Below, one piece after another: positions 36,916-38,141 of a stretch of 38,141 nucleotides of DNA (position 1 is its first letter; every line of letters starts with the position of its first letter). The stretch lies in contig NZ_JAQGIZ010000159.1 of assembly GCF_028290885.1 (NCBI RefSeq), forward strand, positions 1 through 38,141. The letters run 5' to 3'. A model generated the notes under the pieces. It had not been told where the DNA came from. It did no database searches and worked only from the letters and a program-made list of their open reading frames with translations. Both the position numbers and the translations under genes were made by a program. The stretch comes from Phenylobacterium sp. (GTDB taxonomy: Bacteria; Pseudomonadota; Alphaproteobacteria; Caulobacterales; Caulobacteraceae).

Positions 36916-38070
36916 ATGGCGGGAAGGCTGTTGAAGATTGCGTATAGCTTTCCTTTTAGACTGGGTTCGCCGGGCATCGGGGCCGCGGCCCTCAGCCAGA
37001 TCCGGGCGCTCGCCGAGCGGGATTGCTCGGTTCAGGTGTTCTGTTGGTCAAGCCCGCAGCGCATCCCCGGAGTCAAGGTCGTTCAGACCCAGAGAATTGT
37101 TCCGATCCCACAGCGTTTCATGGGGCGGCAGCGCGCCTGCAGGTTGCATGACTATCTCACCGCAACCTTGCTCACCCACTGGAGGGAACCTTTTGACGTC
37201 GTCCACACCTGGCCGCTTGCGGCGGAACTCACTCTAAAAGCGGCTCGGGCGCGGCACTGGCTCGGGGTGAGAGAGGCGCCGAACACCCACACTGAGCACG
37301 CGTTCGATGTCGTTGCGAAGGAACATCGGGCCCTCGGTATCGAACAGGAGAGGGACAATTCGCACACGTTCGACCCGACGGTGCTGGATCGAGAGATGCG
37401 CGAATATGAGGTCGCAAGCCTCATTCTCGCGCCGTCGGAGCTCGCCATCGACACGTTCGTTCGCCGCGGCGTTCCGCGAAGCAAGCTTGCGCTCAAGAGT
37501 TATGGCTTCGATCCGCTTCGGTACACGAGCAACGCCGGCATGCGAGCCAATGATGGTTTGACCTTTTCCTTTGTGGCGCGTTGCGAACCCCGCAAGGGCC
37601 TTCACCTGGCCTTGGAAGCTTGGCATCGGTCGGGGATAGCTGATCGCTCCAAGTTCCGGGTGACCGGTCGTTTCATTCCCGGATACCGGGAGCGTCTTCT
37701 CCCGTTGCTTCAGCATAAGAACGTCTCGGAGCACGATTTCCTTGCGGACCTTCGACCGCTTTACCAAGCTACAGACGTTCTGGTGCTGCCGTCCGTCGAG
37801 GACGGCAGCGCGCTCGTGACTTACGAGGCCCAGGCTTCAGGCTGCGCCCTCCTGGTTTCGGACGCCTCCGGCGCCCGTTTCACCCACGGCACCGAGGGCT
37901 TTATGCACCGCGCAGGCGACGTGGAGACGCTGGCGCAACAGATGCGCATGCTTGCCGATGATCGCGCACTGCTGCTCCGCATGCAGAATGCCGCCGCCTT
38001 GAACGCGCAGCAATATACCTGGGAGCGGGCGACCGAGCGCTTGGTCAATGCCTATGAGGCAGCTTTATGA
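36916..38070 (+). CDS. GT4-type glycosyltransferase
   Basis: 384 residues from ATG 36916 (an in-frame ATG nine codons earlier, 36889, is the alternative). AGAGAGG 8 bp before 36916 is the reason for the choice. It begins MAGRLLKIAYSFPFRLGSPG, a GT-B fold N-terminus with the glycine-rich loop, then FSFVARCEPRKGLHLALEAW (GT4 donor domain), and an SVEDGSALVTYEAQASGCALL segment replacing the usual ExxxxxxxE (D and E in the same positions). The third codon positions have many A/T (GAA, CAT, GGT, ATT), unlike the core genes. Its stop overlaps the next gene (ATGA), so it belongs with a sugar aminotransferase in polysaccharide synthesis. Confidence 0.85.
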   Translation: MAGRLLKIAYSFPFRLGSPGIGAAALSQIRALAERDCSVQVFCWSSPQRIPGVKVVQTQRIVPIPQRFMGRQRACRLHDYLTATLLTHWREPFDVVHTWPLAAELTLKAARARHWLGVREAPNTHTEHAFDVVAKEHRALGIEQERDNSHTFDPTVLDREMREYEVASLILAPSELAIDTFVRRGVPRSKLALKSYGFDPLRYTSNAGMRANDGLTFSFVARCEPRKGLHLALEAWHRSGIADRSKFRVTGRFIPGYRERLLPLLQHKNVSEHDFLADLRPLYQATDVLVLPSVEDGSALVTYEAQASGCALLVSDASGARFTHGTEGFMHRAGDVETLAQQMRMLADDRALLLRMQNAAALNAQQYTWERATERLVNAYEAAL

Positions 38071-38141
38071 GTTACGAGCGCCCGATGATTCCATTTAACC
38101 GACCGACGCGCGTTCCGGAAGAACTGGAACTGGTCTCGCAG
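38067..38141 (+). CDS. Start of a WecE/DegT-type sugar aminotransferase, cut by window end
   Basis: 25 codons, overlapping the glycosyltransferase stop (ATGA, 38067-38070). The N-terminal MIPFNRPTRVPEELELVSQ (from residue 7) resembles dTDP-4-amino-4,6-dideoxygalactose transaminase WecE (MIPFNAPP-GTELDYM pattern). The first six residues (MSYERP) may be an extension; the Met at residue 7 (38085) is an alternative start. Too short for certainty, but the operon setting fits a nucleotide-sugar aminotransferase feeding surface polysaccharide. Confidence 0.6.
   Translation, partial: MSYERPMIPFNRPTRVPEELELVSQ

Noticed and set aside
36866..36934. 22-codon open frame before the second glycosyltransferase
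   Set aside because: No ribosome-binding site, no run of a single amino acid, and it overlaps the gene in another frame; nothing supports a leader peptide.

Overview
The window is about 38 kb of GC-rich alphaproteobacterial chromosome, almost certainly Caulobacterales (Caulobacter/Phenylobacterium-like). The grounds are the near-Caulobacter MreB sequence, the strong G/C bias at third codon positions, the gene order mreB-mreC-mreD-mrdA-rodA, a bacterial COQ4 protein, and palindromic intergenic repeats of the kind I associate with this order. No rRNA, tRNA, CRISPR array, transposase, integrase or phage gene was seen. Genus is an inference.

Layout. (1) 1-5109: 3'-truncated uvrD (minus) behind a small ribbon-helix-helix gene; a COQ4 gene read the other way, with two tandem TGACG-N4-CGTCA palindromes between them; DUF4169 and DUF2171 genes; a palindromic repeat; and an aspartate aminotransferase. 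(2) 5241-8361: a VTT/DedA membrane protein coupled to a beta-class glutathione S-transferase, then a leucine-rich leader peptide and leuA, which look like an attenuation-controlled unit. (3) 8376-12626: a palindromic repeat, an EamA permease, a two-gene ABC-2 exporter, and a ModE-type regulator with a textbook ModE operator overlapping its own start region but no modABC nearby. (4) 12917-19003: the elongasome operon mreB, mreC, mreD, mrdA (PBP2), rodA, mostly with 4-base overlaps; MreB filaments, MreC/MreD and the PBP2-RodA synthase pair build the lateral wall. (5) 19026-21500: CHRD-domain exported protein, prolyl aminopeptidase and an epoxide hydrolase. (6) 21594-28245: Bcr/CflA exporter; a tight minus-strand unit of class III aminotransferase, NylA-like amidase and DUF423; a divergent MFS permease; and an MDR oxidoreductase whose ribosome-binding site lies inside an inverted repeat. 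(7) 28290-31278: sulfate activation genes cysD and cysNC, separated by a 32-bp inverted repeat. (8) 31442-33811: DUF2147 exported protein and a divergent hybrid histidine kinase, bracketed by two copies of a 60-bp imperfect direct repeat. (9) 34101-38141: start of a surface-polysaccharide region with lower third-position GC: two GT4 glycosyltransferases, an MFS permease between them, and the first 25 codons of a WecE-like sugar aminotransferase running off the end.

Most genes are ordinary core metabolism. The most interesting signals are regulatory and repeat structures: tandem operators at COQ4, the leuA leader, the orphan modE operator, the repeat inside the cys unit, the occluded start of the MDR gene, and a mosaic-looking centre of leuA. 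I did not find a convincing new multi-gene defence or mobile system.
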